A stretch of DNA of 64,000 nt, from positions 1 to 64,000 of the forward strand of contig CAYWTS010000008.1 of the NCBI GenBank assembly GCA_964461265.1. The letters are read 5' to 3'. Each line of letters opens with the position of its first letter. Positions within the stretch are counted from its first letter, which is position 1. The notes under the pieces are model-generated. The model was given only the letters and a program-made list of their open reading frames with translations. It made no database searches and had not been told where the DNA came from. The translations under genes and the position numbers were made by a program. Of this stretch, positions 8,410 through 17,776 are shown one piece after another. The stretch comes from CAYWTS01 sp964461265 (lineage in GTDB: Bacteria > Bacteroidota > Ignavibacteria > Tepidaquicellales > OLB5).

Positions 8410-8822
8410 TGAAAAAATCCACGTTAAATCTTATTTATGCACTTGTTGCGGTAATAGTTGCAGCATTTGTAATCTACCGGTTATTTATCAGCAAGCCCGA
8501 TTTAACAAGTTCAGATATCCTTCCCGACAAATTCGAAGAAGTAAGCAAACAAAACGGCGTTGCAATACTGGATGTCCGCAGCACATTTGAGTTCCGCGGT
8601 GAAAAAATAAAGGGTGCACAAAATATCAGCTATAGCGGAGGTGATTTTCAGAATACCGTTCAAACCTTAGACAAAGAAAAAACCTACCTTGTTTACTGCC
8701 AGACCGGAAGCCGCAGCGCCGGTGCAGTTAAGCTCATGAAAGAACTCGGTTTTAAGAACGTTTATAATCTTATAGGCGGATTCGAAAAGTGGAAGCGAAC
8801 AGGTAAACTGGTTATCAGGTAA
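8409..8822 (+). CDS. Membrane-anchored rhodanese-like protein
   Basis: 137 residues. A hydrophobic segment at about 7-28 looks like an uncleaved N-terminal anchor, leaving one rhodanese domain (about 36-135), probably outside the cytoplasmic membrane. The active-site loop is CQTGSRS with Cys97 and Arg102, and the ILDVRSTFEFRGEKIKGA block precedes it. Such domains carry persulfide sulfur or act in redox repair. Overlap with the aconitase gene (TAATG) suggests a job tied to it, perhaps sulfur supply for Fe-S repair, but that is only inference. Confidence 0.85.
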   Translation: MKKSTLNLIYALVAVIVAAFVIYRLFISKPDLTSSDILPDKFEEVSKQNGVAILDVRSTFEFRGEKIKGAQNISYSGGDFQNTVQTLDKEKTYLVYCQTGSRSAGAVKLMKELGFKNVYNLIGGFEKWKRTGKLVIR

Positions 8823-9605
8823 ATGCCGGCTAAAAAAAATTTAAATATATTCTGCTGGAATGTGAACGGACTACGTGCCATATGGAAAAAAAATTTCCCC
8901 GGATGGTTCAAAAAAACTTCTCCCGATATACTATGCCTGCAGGAAATAAAAGCACAAAAGGAACAACTCCCCGCTGAAATACAGAAACCGAAAGGTTACT
9001 ATTCAGAGTTTTTTTCCGCCGAAAAAAAGGGCTACTCGGGTGTGGCAACATTTTCAAAAATAACACCGCTTGAAGTAAAGCTTGGATTTGGAGATCCTTA
9101 CTTCGACAGGGAAGGGAGGGTAATACAAACCGATTTCGAAAAGTTTACCCTTTATAATGCATACTTTCCGAACGGAGGAAGAGGACCTGAACGCATAAAA
9201 TATAAGCTCGATTTCTATGATGCTCTGTTTTACCATGTTGAAAAGAAAAGAAAAAAACAAAAGAACATAATTGTCTGCGGTGATTATAATACTGCACATA
9301 AAGAGATAGACCTTGCCCGTCCGAAAGAAAACGAAACCAATACCGGTTTTCTTCCCGAAGAACGTGCATGGATAGATACAATAATTAATTTGGGTTACAT
9401 CGATATTTTCCGCGAGTTCAATCACGAACCTAACTGGTATACATACTGGGATATGTTCACCCGTGCAAGGGAGCGTAACGTGGGGTGGCGTATCGATTAT
9501 TTCTTTATTACCAAAGAAATGCGCGAAATGGTTAGTAACGCTAAAATACATATGGATGTAATGGGCAGCGACCATTGCCCGATAGAACTTAAACTGAACT
9601 TCTGA
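8823..9605 (+). CDS. xth: Exodeoxyribonuclease III / AP endonuclease
   Basis: 260 residues. It cleaves 5' to abasic sites and has 3' repair activities in base-excision repair. Conserved blocks of the exonuclease III/ExoA family are present: FCWNVNGLRA, DILCLQEIKA (catalytic Glu), GDYNTAHKEIDL, WRIDYFFI, and the final SDHCPI (catalytic Asp-His). The ATG directly follows the stop of the rhodanese gene with no spacer, making it the third gene of this operon. Confidence 0.95.
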   Translation: MPAKKNLNIFCWNVNGLRAIWKKNFPGWFKKTSPDILCLQEIKAQKEQLPAEIQKPKGYYSEFFSAEKKGYSGVATFSKITPLEVKLGFGDPYFDREGRVIQTDFEKFTLYNAYFPNGGRGPERIKYKLDFYDALFYHVEKKRKKQKNIIVCGDYNTAHKEIDLARPKENETNTGFLPEERAWIDTIINLGYIDIFREFNHEPNWYTYWDMFTRARERNVGWRIDYFFITKEMREMVSNAKIHMDVMGSDHCPIELKLNF

Positions 9606-9759
9606 ACTATTTCTCATTTTTGCCCCATTAATAGAAAAACACCCTGCCTTTTTTTATAAAAATTTCCCCTTTCTAAGTTCAAAAAAACTGTTTCTTTTGG
9701 CATAACTCATGTAATGAACTTATGTATATAGTTATAAGACTATAACATGGAGAGATGAA

Positions 9760-11919
9760 ATGATAAGAATACTTCCGTTTACAGCCATTTTATTTACATT
9801 CTTAAGTGATATAGGATATACCCAACCTTCAGTAAACAACTGTATACCTATCAATACTAGCCTTTTGCCTATAACTCCTTACGAAAACGGGTGCTTATAC
9901 TTTGATGGCGAATTCGACTTTGCACGAAGCAAAGATATACAGATTCTGGAATTCAATTATGAATCAACCGGCCGTTTTGAAATATCTGTCGATTTAAAAA
10001 TTTTGCCTCATTCACGTCAGTATATTGTGGGAAAATACAACTGGGTGCTTGCATACAATATTATATCACAGGGATGGCTTTGTTTTTACTTCACAGGTGC
10101 CGGATGGAAAAATATCTATTACCTTAATGATAATCAAAACTGGCACAACTATAAAATTATTTTCAGCAATAACGATTCTTTACTTCTTACTTATGTTGAT
10201 GGAATCCTTACCAGCACAATCTCCGGCTACAGCTACTATACGGTACCTGATAACTTTTCATTTTCAATAGGTAACTTTGCATTAACAACGGGTATAGGTC
10301 CTAACTCGGTTAATCGCGTTGACGGTTACTTTAAGGGTTACATTGATAATCTTTCAATTACTGTTAATGACAGCCTTGCTGTTCTGTACAAGTTCGATGA
10401 ATGTGCCGGGCAGGTAGTTAGAGATTCCGCTTCATTCTTCATACACGACAGGACATACCCTGATGGCAGTTATGGCTCGGATGCCGTCCATATGCAGCTT
10501 GGCTTCGGACCTTCTACCGACAGCTGCGACCCGCATTGGACAATTATAAGCAGCAACGGGTATTCTACTGGATTTTCTTCGCTCGGGAGCGGGTTTCAAT
10601 ATTACAATCCTAGTCCGGGCGTAAACTATTTCGTAGAAAGCTTTAGCCTTGGTTTAACAACATGGAACGGTTACCTTATCAACACAGGAGTTTTCAACCG
10701 GATTAACGGGAGTGATGAGGCTAATTACATTGCTGCATGGGATGGTATTTCATGGCACCAGCTAGGCACGGGCTTTAATCATGAAGGTGTATACTGTACT
10801 GAATACGGCGATGACCTGATTGCAGTTGGTTATTTTGACAGCCTGAAAAACGGGACGCCGGTAAATTACATTGCGAAATGGGATGGTATGAACTGGACAG
10901 GCTTTGGATGTGGTTTCGACGGCCCGGCTTTTGCTGCCCTGCAGTTTGGCAAAAAACTGATCGCTGGCGGCTTTTTCACAAAGTCGGGCGAGAAAAAACT
11001 AAACCGGGTAGCGCAGTGGGACGGCGTGAAATGGCAGCCGATGGGCGAAGGATTTGATGGAACCGTTTGGTCACTGTGCGAATATAAAAATGAGCTGTAT
11101 GCCGGCGGAGCCTTTTTAAGCTCAGCAGGAATACCTTGTAATGGTATCGCAAAATGGAACGGCTCCAATTGGATACCTGTTGGTTCGGGCATCGGCGGAA
11201 CACAGGCAAAGGTTTATGTGCTCTATGTTTACAAAGATATGCTCTGGGCGGGAGGCAATTTTAAGACTATGAATAATGTTGTAGTTAATGGCATTTGTTA
11301 TTACGATGGTTCAAAATGGTATCCTGTGGGTGCGGGAGTAAGCGGAACTTATTCATTACCCGAAACACACGGGGAGGTAGTCGATATGGTTTCTTATGAT
11401 GGCAATTTATATGTATGCGGCAGCTTTACAATAATGGATAACAAGATTTGTAATAAGCTTGCAAGATGGAACGGCTTTAACTGGTGTCCTGTAGAATACG
11501 GCCCTGACTTAAGGCCCGAAGACCTTGAGGTGTATAACGGAAGCTTAATAATGAACGGCGATTTCTACAGCGTTTCGGGAAAGGATTATTCCAACATCGT
11601 CAGGTACCAAGCTGATACCGCCAACAGGAACATTAGTCTAAACGAAAATCCATTGCATTCTTTCACATTAAGTAATAATTATCCCAATCCTTTTAACCCA
11701 AAAACTACTATAAAATACGAAGTTAAAGGCAAATGTTTCATTAAAATGTCGATTTACGATGCAACAGGAAAAGAAATTACTACGCTTGTTAACGAGCAAA
11801 AAAATACCGGTACATATTATTCAGAATTCGACGGTACAAATCTTTCTTCCGGAGTTTATTTTTATAAAATAGAGCTTGGAGAAACTTCAGAGGTACGTAA
11901 GATGATGTTAATAAAATAG
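9760..11919 (+). CDS. T9SS-exported protein with LamG-like domain and propeller repeats
   Basis: 719 residues. Residues 1-21 are a signal peptide. Residues about 35-215 resemble a concanavalin/LamG-like jelly roll (GCLYFDGEFDFARS, then a YIDNLSI end). From about 320 to 630 at least six repeats of about 48 residues carry A-x-W-D/N-G-x-x-W-x-x-x-G-x-G, as in Kelch/galactose-oxidase-like propellers of unknown function. Residues 640-719 are a type A sorting domain starting NYPNPFNPKTTIKYE and ending SGVYFYKIELG and KMMLIK. Probably surface-attached or secreted, possibly carbohydrate-binding. A GGAGAG sequence lies just before the ATG. The gene is monocistronic. Confidence 0.85.
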   Translation: MIRILPFTAILFTFLSDIGYTQPSVNNCIPINTSLLPITPYENGCLYFDGEFDFARSKDIQILEFNYESTGRFEISVDLKILPHSRQYIVGKYNWVLAYNIISQGWLCFYFTGAGWKNIYYLNDNQNWHNYKIIFSNNDSLLLTYVDGILTSTISGYSYYTVPDNFSFSIGNFALTTGIGPNSVNRVDGYFKGYIDNLSITVNDSLAVLYKFDECAGQVVRDSASFFIHDRTYPDGSYGSDAVHMQLGFGPSTDSCDPHWTIISSNGYSTGFSSLGSGFQYYNPSPGVNYFVESFSLGLTTWNGYLINTGVFNRINGSDEANYIAAWDGISWHQLGTGFNHEGVYCTEYGDDLIAVGYFDSLKNGTPVNYIAKWDGMNWTGFGCGFDGPAFAALQFGKKLIAGGFFTKSGEKKLNRVAQWDGVKWQPMGEGFDGTVWSLCEYKNELYAGGAFLSSAGIPCNGIAKWNGSNWIPVGSGIGGTQAKVYVLYVYKDMLWAGGNFKTMNNVVVNGICYYDGSKWYPVGAGVSGTYSLPETHGEVVDMVSYDGNLYVCGSFTIMDNKICNKLARWNGFNWCPVEYGPDLRPEDLEVYNGSLIMNGDFYSVSGKDYSNIVRYQADTANRNISLNENPLHSFTLSNNYPNPFNPKTTIKYEVKGKCFIKMSIYDATGKEITTLVNEQKNTGTYYSEFDGTNLSSGVYFYKIELGETSEVRKMMLIK

Positions 11920-11989
11920 GGAAAAAGAGAATTTTAAAATAGTAAATCCTGAAAAGACAACGGTAAAATAAAACAAGTGAAGTTGAAAT

Positions 11990-12021
11990 ATTGTTTCAAA
12001 AACAATGTTTTAGATTTTTTT
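11990..12021 (+). terminator. Weak intrinsic terminator
   Basis: A stem ATTGTTT/AAACAAT (11990-12006) is followed after a few bases by a run of eight T. It lies between the rightward T9SS gene and the convergent polysaccharide cluster. The stem is A/T-rich, so the call is tentative. Confidence 0.35.
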
Positions 12022-12083
12022 TCTCGCCAAATCTTCTGAAATTTATAAACTTCAAACTCCACACACTCTATACATTCTACGCC

Positions 12084-13277
12084 CTATGAATACAATAAAC
12101 TTTTAACTAATTCTTTATACCTTTCCATCATTACATCCCGGTCAACCTTTATGTAATCATCAAACGCATTTTGTGTTTTCTCTTTAACAAGTGCTGGGTT
12201 GTAAAATACATCTGTAATCCTTTCAGCAAGCTGTTCAACGTTTCCCGAATCGAAGTAAAATAATGATTCTTCCCTATAATATCTTTTATAAGTGTTAAGT
12301 CTTGTAGCAATCACGGGTATTTTAAGATATACCATTTCTATCAGCTTGATTGTATAGAACAAATCGCTGTAAATATTTTTTAGCGGGGGCAGTATGCAAA
12401 CGTTAGCTTTAAGAACTTCCCTGTGCATCACCTCGGGCGGAACAAAACCTTTGTATTCAACTTTACCCTCAAGTCCTTTTTCCTTCGCAAGTGAAAGCAG
12501 GTCGTTCAAAACGGGACCCTCGCCAAATAACCTGAATTTAATCTTTTCAAAATCCCTTTCAGGCATAACTTTTTTCAATACAGCAAGAGATTTGATAATT
12601 AAATCTAAACTTAGCAGTTTAACAATTGTGCCGTTATACATAATAATAAAATGTTCGGTTGGTGTTAACACGGTCGATTTAAATTCCGCCGGGTCAACAG
12701 AGTTCATTATTACCTGTATTTTATTTTCAATGTTTTTATTTCTGCTGATGAAAATATCTTTTGCAGGTTCATGTATGGTTATCACCTTGTTTGCAAATTT
12801 TATCGAGAGTTTCTCACCCAGCTTAAGCAGTTTTACATAAAACGAGTTTGCAAGGTGCGGTTTGCGTGCAATAAAAAGCTCGGAGAATATCTCATGGAGG
12901 TCAAGGATTATTTTCGAACCGAGCAGCTTATTAAACCATGCGGCAAAAACAAGATAATCGGGAAGTGTATGAACCTGTATAATTCTGAAGCGGTATTTAA
13001 TACCAAGATAAAAAAGAAGCACAGATGCAACCGAAGCGAACAGCCAATATTCAATAAATGTGAGAATAAAGCTGTGCCGCTTCTTGTATACAGGTATACG
13101 GTAAACACGGTTTCCGTTCCATACTCCGAAATACGGTTCGTGCTTTTTTTTGCTGCAGACAATTACGCACCTGAGTCCCTGTTCATTAAGTGCATTTACA
13201 TATCTTCTCACACGCGGGTCGCGGGGAAATTCTTCATAAAGAAGATGGCAAATTTTATACTCTGAACGGTTCTTCAA
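12084..13277 (-). CDS. Glycosyltransferase, GT4-like
   Basis: 397 residues with the two-domain GT-B fold. The N-terminal half begins KICHLLYEEFPRDPRVRRYV, the donor-side half has IIMYNGTIVKLL, KVEYKGFVPPEVM, and the EMVYLKIPVIATR segment that corresponds to the nucleotide-sugar-binding region. A hydrophobic stretch near 70-95 may bind the membrane. It would add one sugar to a growing surface polysaccharide with retention of configuration. Last gene of the leftward cluster; it overlaps the preceding GT gene by 4 bp. Confidence 0.85.
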   Translation of the reverse strand: MKNRSEYKICHLLYEEFPRDPRVRRYVNALNEQGLRCVIVCSKKKHEPYFGVWNGNRVYRIPVYKKRHSFILTFIEYWLFASVASVLLFYLGIKYRFRIIQVHTLPDYLVFAAWFNKLLGSKIILDLHEIFSELFIARKPHLANSFYVKLLKLGEKLSIKFANKVITIHEPAKDIFISRNKNIENKIQVIMNSVDPAEFKSTVLTPTEHFIIMYNGTIVKLLSLDLIIKSLAVLKKVMPERDFEKIKFRLFGEGPVLNDLLSLAKEKGLEGKVEYKGFVPPEVMHREVLKANVCILPPLKNIYSDLFYTIKLIEMVYLKIPVIATRLNTYKRYYREESLFYFDSGNVEQLAERITDVFYNPALVKEKTQNAFDDYIKVDRDVMMERYKELVKSLLYS

Positions 13278-14368
13278 TCCGTCAAAATCTTTTTATATAT
13301 TTCCCTTAACTTCAGATAATTCTTATCCCAGTCGGCTCTGCTGCCTGCTTCAGAAATGCTAATCTTACCGTGCTGTTCAATTAAACTTCTGTTATTATAA
13401 TAAGTTTCAAGGGCTGTACAGACATCTCCAGAGTGTCTTCTGCTTATTAGAATCCCGTTTTTGTCTGACACCCACTCTTTAATGGCAGGCACGTCTGTAA
13501 CAACAAGTCCCAGCCCGCAAGCCATAGCTTCCAGAAGCGAGAGAGAGGTTCCATCGCTTAAAGAGGTTGAGATATAAACATCCGATGCATTAAGAAAAAC
13601 CGGCAGTTCGCTGTTCGGAACCATGCTAATCAGCTTTACCTTATCTTCGAGTCTGTGGTTGGTAATAAATCTTATTACATTTGTTCTTAAATTTCCCGAA
13701 GTTATTAACAGCAAAAGAACATCCTCTTTATTCATACAGAACATCCTGTATCCTTCAAGCAGGTAATCGATACCGTAAACCTGTTCAAGATATCGGTTAA
13801 ATACAATAACAAATCTGTCCTCCGGTAAACTTAGCTGCGTTCTGCACTCTTTCCTGTTCATAGGTTTAAAAATACCAAGGTCTATACCCCATGGAAATAC
13901 TGTAATCTTTTCGGCTTTGGTGTTATAATCACCTATTATCTTCTGCTTCACAACTTCTGCATCGCACTGTATATGATTTGCCTGCTGCATAACTTTCCGA
14001 ACAAGCATTTTCTTAAATGAACTTCTATCGGGTTCGGTCAGGATATCGGAGCCCCAAACCATAGACAAGTGGTGTTTTACGTTATGCATAGCAGCTAAAA
14101 TACCGACCTGCCAGACATAACCGGTATGAACAATATCGGGCTTAAAATCATTATATACCTTCTTGAAATGCCTGTATTCTGTGAGCAGCGGAAATGATTT
14201 AATAAGAGGTTTTTTTGAAATTATCCTTACTCCCGGCAAGCGGTGAATCTCATCAATCATATCATCGGCTGCGTAATGGAGCAGCAATACTTCATAATCG
14301 TTCATCAGCTTTTTCAAGAAGCGATAGTCGTGAATGCCGCCCTTCGCCGTTACGTAAAGAATCTTCAC
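13274..14368 (-). CDS. Glycosyltransferase, GT4-like
   Basis: 364 residues, GT-B fold. Typical blocks are FNRYLEQVYGIDYLLEGYRMF at the start of the donor domain (the F-x-R-x-L-x-x-x-x-G motif), VKLISMVPNSELPVFLNASDVYISTSLSDG, and LLEAMACGLGLVVTDVP, the E-x7-like site for the nucleotide sugar. Overlaps both neighbours by 4 bp, so it is part of one transcription unit with the polytopic protein upstream. Sugar specificity cannot be read from the sequence. Confidence 0.9.
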   Translation of the reverse strand: MKILYVTAKGGIHDYRFLKKLMNDYEVLLLHYAADDMIDEIHRLPGVRIISKKPLIKSFPLLTEYRHFKKVYNDFKPDIVHTGYVWQVGILAAMHNVKHHLSMVWGSDILTEPDRSSFKKMLVRKVMQQANHIQCDAEVVKQKIIGDYNTKAEKITVFPWGIDLGIFKPMNRKECRTQLSLPEDRFVIVFNRYLEQVYGIDYLLEGYRMFCMNKEDVLLLLITSGNLRTNVIRFITNHRLEDKVKLISMVPNSELPVFLNASDVYISTSLSDGTSLSLLEAMACGLGLVVTDVPAIKEWVSDKNGILISRRHSGDVCTALETYYNNRSLIEQHGKISISEAGSRADWDKNYLKLREIYKKILTD

Positions 14369-15393
14369 TTTTTCTCCTTTGTTTTTACATCGGTCAGTGG
14401 TTTAAGAAACGAATTCTCGAACGTACTCAGGTACAGCAGACATAAAATCATTACAAAAGGTATTATGGCAATGTAGTTCCTGATTTCTTCCACGCTGAAA
14501 GAAAGGAAAACCGAAAACACGTAAGGTATTATAGTCAGGTTTATCATCATTTTAGGTGATATATATCTCTGCCATGCTGTGGTAATAAAAAATATTAATA
14601 TAAAAAAGTGTAAACCGCCGAAATTAAAGAAGAAATCCCGCGCTATTATATGCATTGGCAGGATATCCACAAGGCTCAGGTTTCTGTATAAATTTAAAAT
14701 AATAAAGTATCCTTCATCCGAAGAAAATATCCTGTTCATCGTATAATAAACCCCCACATAAATCATTACCATAACAACAGTGTAAATGATTGTTTTAGGT
14801 TTAAACAGCTGCCGGTAGTTGTACAAAAGAAAGGCTATTATCAGGTAGCCCACCGAAGGATGATTAAGTGTTCCTATGATAAACAGAAGTACCAGGTAAT
14901 TATACTTTTCTTTAACAATAAAAAGAAATCCTATTATTATTACAAGAAGAATGCTGAAATCCATATAAAAAAATTGTCCGTTCATTATAATAAAATTCCA
15001 GATCATCGGATAAATAATAAACGGTGCAAGCCAGCAGTTATGAGCCCTGCTTTGGAAATACTCATTTAGTAGGTAATAAAACATTAACAAAATGAAGTAA
15101 CACAGGGCTATTGTCAGCAAAAAAAACAATGCTTCATCCGAAACAAAACCAAATACAAGCTTCATTACCTTAAAAATGAATGGTATAAGAACTCTGAACT
15201 GTATCGGCTTAACAGCCTCAAAATTCAAAACTGCATATATCCCGCCGCTGCTGAAAGCTCCGTAAAAATCGGCTTTTACGATAAATTTGTGATAATATAT
15301 ATAGCAAAAGGTAAGCGAGGTCAGCAGGTAGTATAAATGAATTATCCCCGAAGGAGATTTCTCCGTCGGAAATTTTTTGTTTAATAAGTTCAT
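14365..15393 (-). CDS. Polytopic membrane protein (paralogue of 16104-17099)
   Basis: 342 residues with about nine to ten hydrophobic segments and few charged loops. It is clearly related to the membrane protein two genes upstream: both have the pattern Y-x-K-x-x-x-x-A-x-F, then A-x-K-P-x-Q-F-R near residues 60-70, and a YPMIWNFI / YPMAWNYI block in the middle. Its size and position in a polysaccharide cluster suggest a polymerase, flippase-associated protein or membrane glycosyltransferase lacking a visible catalytic motif. I do not recognise a named family with certainty. Confidence 0.6.
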   Translation of the reverse strand: MNLLNKKFPTEKSPSGIIHLYYLLTSLTFCYIYYHKFIVKADFYGAFSSGGIYAVLNFEAVKPIQFRVLIPFIFKVMKLVFGFVSDEALFFLLTIALCYFILLMFYYLLNEYFQSRAHNCWLAPFIIYPMIWNFIIMNGQFFYMDFSILLVIIIGFLFIVKEKYNYLVLLFIIGTLNHPSVGYLIIAFLLYNYRQLFKPKTIIYTVVMVMIYVGVYYTMNRIFSSDEGYFIILNLYRNLSLVDILPMHIIARDFFFNFGGLHFFILIFFITTAWQRYISPKMMINLTIIPYVFSVFLSFSVEEIRNYIAIIPFVMILCLLYLSTFENSFLKPLTDVKTKEKK

Positions 15394-15397
15394 ATAA

Positions 15398-16102
15398 TTA
15401 ATTTTTAGTTCCTGTTACAAAATACTGTGCTCCAAGCGGGAGCCAAGTCAGGCAATTTTCAATTTTTCTGAAAAACGTTCTATTAAACGGAAAAAAAACG
15501 ATATAAGAATGTGTTGTAATCCTGAATCCCCCTTCCCTGAACATTTTTTTCATCCTCGCTTTTCTTATAAGAACTGCGTCTCTGTCGAATTCGCATCTGC
15601 TCACAGCAAGTCTTGTCAGCGGGTTAAGCGGGTTGTGTTCGAACACTGCAAACACCCCGCCCCGTTTTATAACCCGTCCTGCCTCTTTAATAAAATTATG
15701 CCACTTTAACGGCTTAATGTGGTGCATCACGTTTATGGTAAAAATCATATCAAAGGCATCATCTTCAAACGGCAGTATTAAACCGTCATATATTTCGTAT
15801 TTAACACCCGGATTTTTTTCCATTGCTTTTGCAACTACCTTTTTTTCAATATCAACACCATACAGGTTTTGGATTCTCTTTGAAAGGTGGCTATCGGTTA
15901 AGCCTATACCCGAGCCAATATCCAGAATTTTAATTCCCTCCATCTCTGGAAAATGACTGCGGGCAATATTGTAAACTATATCTGCCTTGAGCTTAATGAA
16001 AAAATCAACATCCTGCCCGATAAAATCGATAGAGCTTTGAACTTCCCTGTGGTACGTTTCAACATAATCATCAAAGCTGACCGGACTTATTTTCTTTTCC
16101 AA
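15398..16102 (-). CDS. Class I SAM-dependent methyltransferase
   Basis: 234 residues. The S-adenosylmethionine site KILDIGSGIGLTD is near residue 69, followed by the acidic strand end YGVDIEK, the DAFDMIFTINVMHHI block (motif II region) and RVIKRGGVFAVFEH (motif III). It resembles the Methyltransf_11 group and probably methylates a sugar or lipid-linked glycan. It sits between two paralogous membrane proteins with spacings of 4 bp and 1 bp, so it is translated from the same message. Confidence 0.85.
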   Translation of the reverse strand: MEKKISPVSFDDYVETYHREVQSSIDFIGQDVDFFIKLKADIVYNIARSHFPEMEGIKILDIGSGIGLTDSHLSKRIQNLYGVDIEKKVVAKAMEKNPGVKYEIYDGLILPFEDDAFDMIFTINVMHHIKPLKWHNFIKEAGRVIKRGGVFAVFEHNPLNPLTRLAVSRCEFDRDAVLIRKARMKKMFREGGFRITTHSYIVFFPFNRTFFRKIENCLTWLPLGAQYFVTGTKN

Positions 16103-16103
16103 G

Positions 16104-17099
16104 TTATTTATCTCCCGCCTCTTGGAGTTTCAGCCCAAATGTTGTAGTAAGGTATACAATAAACAATGTAGTAAACATAGGGATAATCTCTATATAAACC
16201 CTGACCTCTGTAAAATAACAGACAAAAATCCCGATAACAAAATAGGGAATAAAAGCAAGGTTCATGTAAACTTTTTCCTTCCTGCTGAACAGCTTCCATT
16301 TACCGGTTAAAAAGAGAAGCACAACAAATATATACATTCCGCCAAAAGCCAGCATGATATTTTTAAGATATACCCTGTTTAAAAATAAATTTGAAATTAT
16401 CTCCATATTAACAGGCAGACATATCTCAAATATGTCTCCCTGGTTCTTTTCAAATATTACGGCAAGTACAGTTTTTATGGCAAGAAATATTGCGGTAAGC
16501 AGCACTGTTCTGAGAATTATTCTGCTCGTAAAGATGCTTTTATAATTATAGAACAGGTAAACAAATATCAAATAAGCAGCGGTTTCTTTGTTAAGTATGG
16601 CAAACGGGAAAATAATCAGAAACCTTTTGAAGTCTTCCCTGATAATGAACAGCATTCCTAAGGTGAAAAAAAGTATTGCCGTGAAATCATAGAACTGGAA
16701 CGACTGGTTAAGCAGAATGTAATTCCACGCCATAGGATAAAGAATCACAGGAGAAAGCAACGTAACCTGCAGCTTGCTTTCTACATAGCTCATCAGGAAA
16801 TGGCGGTAGGTTATAAGAAGCAAATACACAACTACCGTGCTGTAAATCACAAACCATGACCTTATGGAAATGAAGCTGATAAACGATAACGCTTTTATAA
16901 TAAATGCCGAAAGCAATCTGAACTGGTAGGGTTTTGCAGCCATGAATGTTACAACTGCATCTATGCTTTTTGCGTCGGCAAAGTTAGCCCTGTCAACCAC
17001 CTTCTGGTAATAAAAAAACACAAACGTTGCAGAAAGCATAAAATAAATAGCATGAACCATTAAGGGCAACTTGTCGTTTTTTATATCAGTGTTATTCAA
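16104..17099 (-). CDS. Polytopic membrane protein (paralogue of 14365-15393)
   Basis: About 331 residues with nine or ten membrane segments, related to the protein at 14365-15393 (shared AAKPYQFRLLSAF and YPMAWNYI blocks). An upstream GTG at 17135 would add MPWYPGGGG, but those codons contain GGAGGAGGGG, a strong Shine-Dalgarno-like sequence, and eight bases later comes TTG at 17099-17097 followed by NNTDIK. I therefore prefer the TTG start, which also matches the N-terminus of the paralogue. First gene of the leftward GT sub-operon; the dead DUF559 gene lies just upstream. Confidence 0.6.
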   Translation of the reverse strand: MNNTDIKNDKLPLMVHAIYFMLSATFVFFYYQKVVDRANFADAKSIDAVVTFMAAKPYQFRLLSAFIIKALSFISFISIRSWFVIYSTVVVYLLLITYRHFLMSYVESKLQVTLLSPVILYPMAWNYILLNQSFQFYDFTAILFFTLGMLFIIREDFKRFLIIFPFAILNKETAAYLIFVYLFYNYKSIFTSRIILRTVLLTAIFLAIKTVLAVIFEKNQGDIFEICLPVNMEIISNLFLNRVYLKNIMLAFGGMYIFVVLLFLTGKWKLFSRKEKVYMNLAFIPYFVIGIFVCYFTEVRVYIEIIPMFTTLFIVYLTTTFGLKLQEAGDK

Positions 17100-17266
17100 T
17101 AAAAAAACCCCTCCTCCACCCGGGTACCAGGGCACTGATGACTAAAGTAGGTAAATATTGAATATGTTTAAGTATTTCCCTGTTAATAAACAGAATAATT
17201 AATATCATAGTGTCAATAATTCATACTGATAAGAATATTTTCGTGAAAAACTACCCTCTCTTTATT

Positions 17267-17304
17267 GTCCCTCCTTTATGAAAGGGAGGCAGGAGGGTTT
17301 AAAA
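17267..17304. repeat. GC-rich palindromic repeat, left copy by DUF559 remnant
   Basis: GTCCCTCC-TTTATGAAA-GGGAGGCAGGAGGG followed by TTTAAAA. CCCTCC can pair with GGAGGG and the inner CTCC/GGAG also pairs. It matches the copy at 17777-17814 at about 33 of 38 positions in the same orientation and overlaps the 3' end of the DUF559 remnant. Confidence 0.75.
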
Positions 17305-17662
17305 GCGAATTTACTTCAATTTCTATTTCCTCTAAAACCTCATCTAAATTACCTAATACTTCTTCATTCGTAAATCTTAGAAAAGAAATTCCGAGTGCTT
17401 CTATTTTCCTTTGTCTTTTTTCATCTTCTATTAAATCTTTAAGGCTGTTATGTGTTTCCCCGTCTATTTCTATGGCTAAATACAGCTTAGGACAATAAAA
17501 ATCAACAATGTATTTATCTATACTAAACTGTCTAAGAAATCTTTGCCCTAAAAGTTACTTATTTTTAATGTACGTCCATAAAACTGCTTCTGCTTTTGTA
17601 AGGTTATGACGAAGATATCTTCTTCTTTTCTGTAATATTTTCCTGTTAAAAATCTCAGTCAT
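17276..17662 (-). pseudogene. DUF559 (endonuclease-like) gene with nonsense mutation
   Basis: Reading leftward from ATG at 17662 gives 128 codons with one internal TAA at codon 36 (17557-17555). Before it: MTEIFNRKILQKRRRYLRHN and LTKAEAVLWTYIKNK; after it: LLGQRFLRQFSIDKYIVDFYC, CPKLYLAIEIDGETH, FLRFTNEEVL. This is the full-length DUF559 pattern (Vsr-like fold, PD-(D/E)xK-related), where the residue at the stop is normally Gln, so one C-to-T change (CAA to TAA) explains it. Apart from that stop the frame is undisturbed, so the inactivation is recent, or it is a sequencing or assembly error. GC-rich palindromes bracket it on both sides. Confidence 0.8.
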
Positions 17663-17664
17663 AA

Positions 17665-17720
17665 AACCCCTCTATGCCTGCCTGCATCAGGCACCTCTCC
17701 CCTTTCTAAAAGGGGGGGCA
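17665..17720. repeat. GC-rich palindromic repeat, inverted copy with inserted palindrome
   Basis: AACCCCTC at 17665, then a 19-bp palindromic insert TGCCTGCCTGCATCAGGCA (17675-17693), then CCTCTCCCCTTT-CTA-AAAGGGGGGGC. In reverse complement it has the same order as the left copy with the insert added. The 19-mer recurs with one change, inverted, at 41071-41089. Confidence 0.7.
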
Positions 17721-17776
17721 AATAGTGTTAATTATTATACAGTAAATTTATCTTAAAGATTATGTTAAATTCTCTT

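Noticed and set aside
9054..9617. Minus-strand open frame opposite xth
   Set aside because: Antisense shadow of exonuclease III.
17133..17135. GTG as start of the membrane protein ending at 16104
   Set aside because: It would translate the Shine-Dalgarno-like GGAGGAGGGG; TTG at 17099 fits better and agrees with the paralogue.
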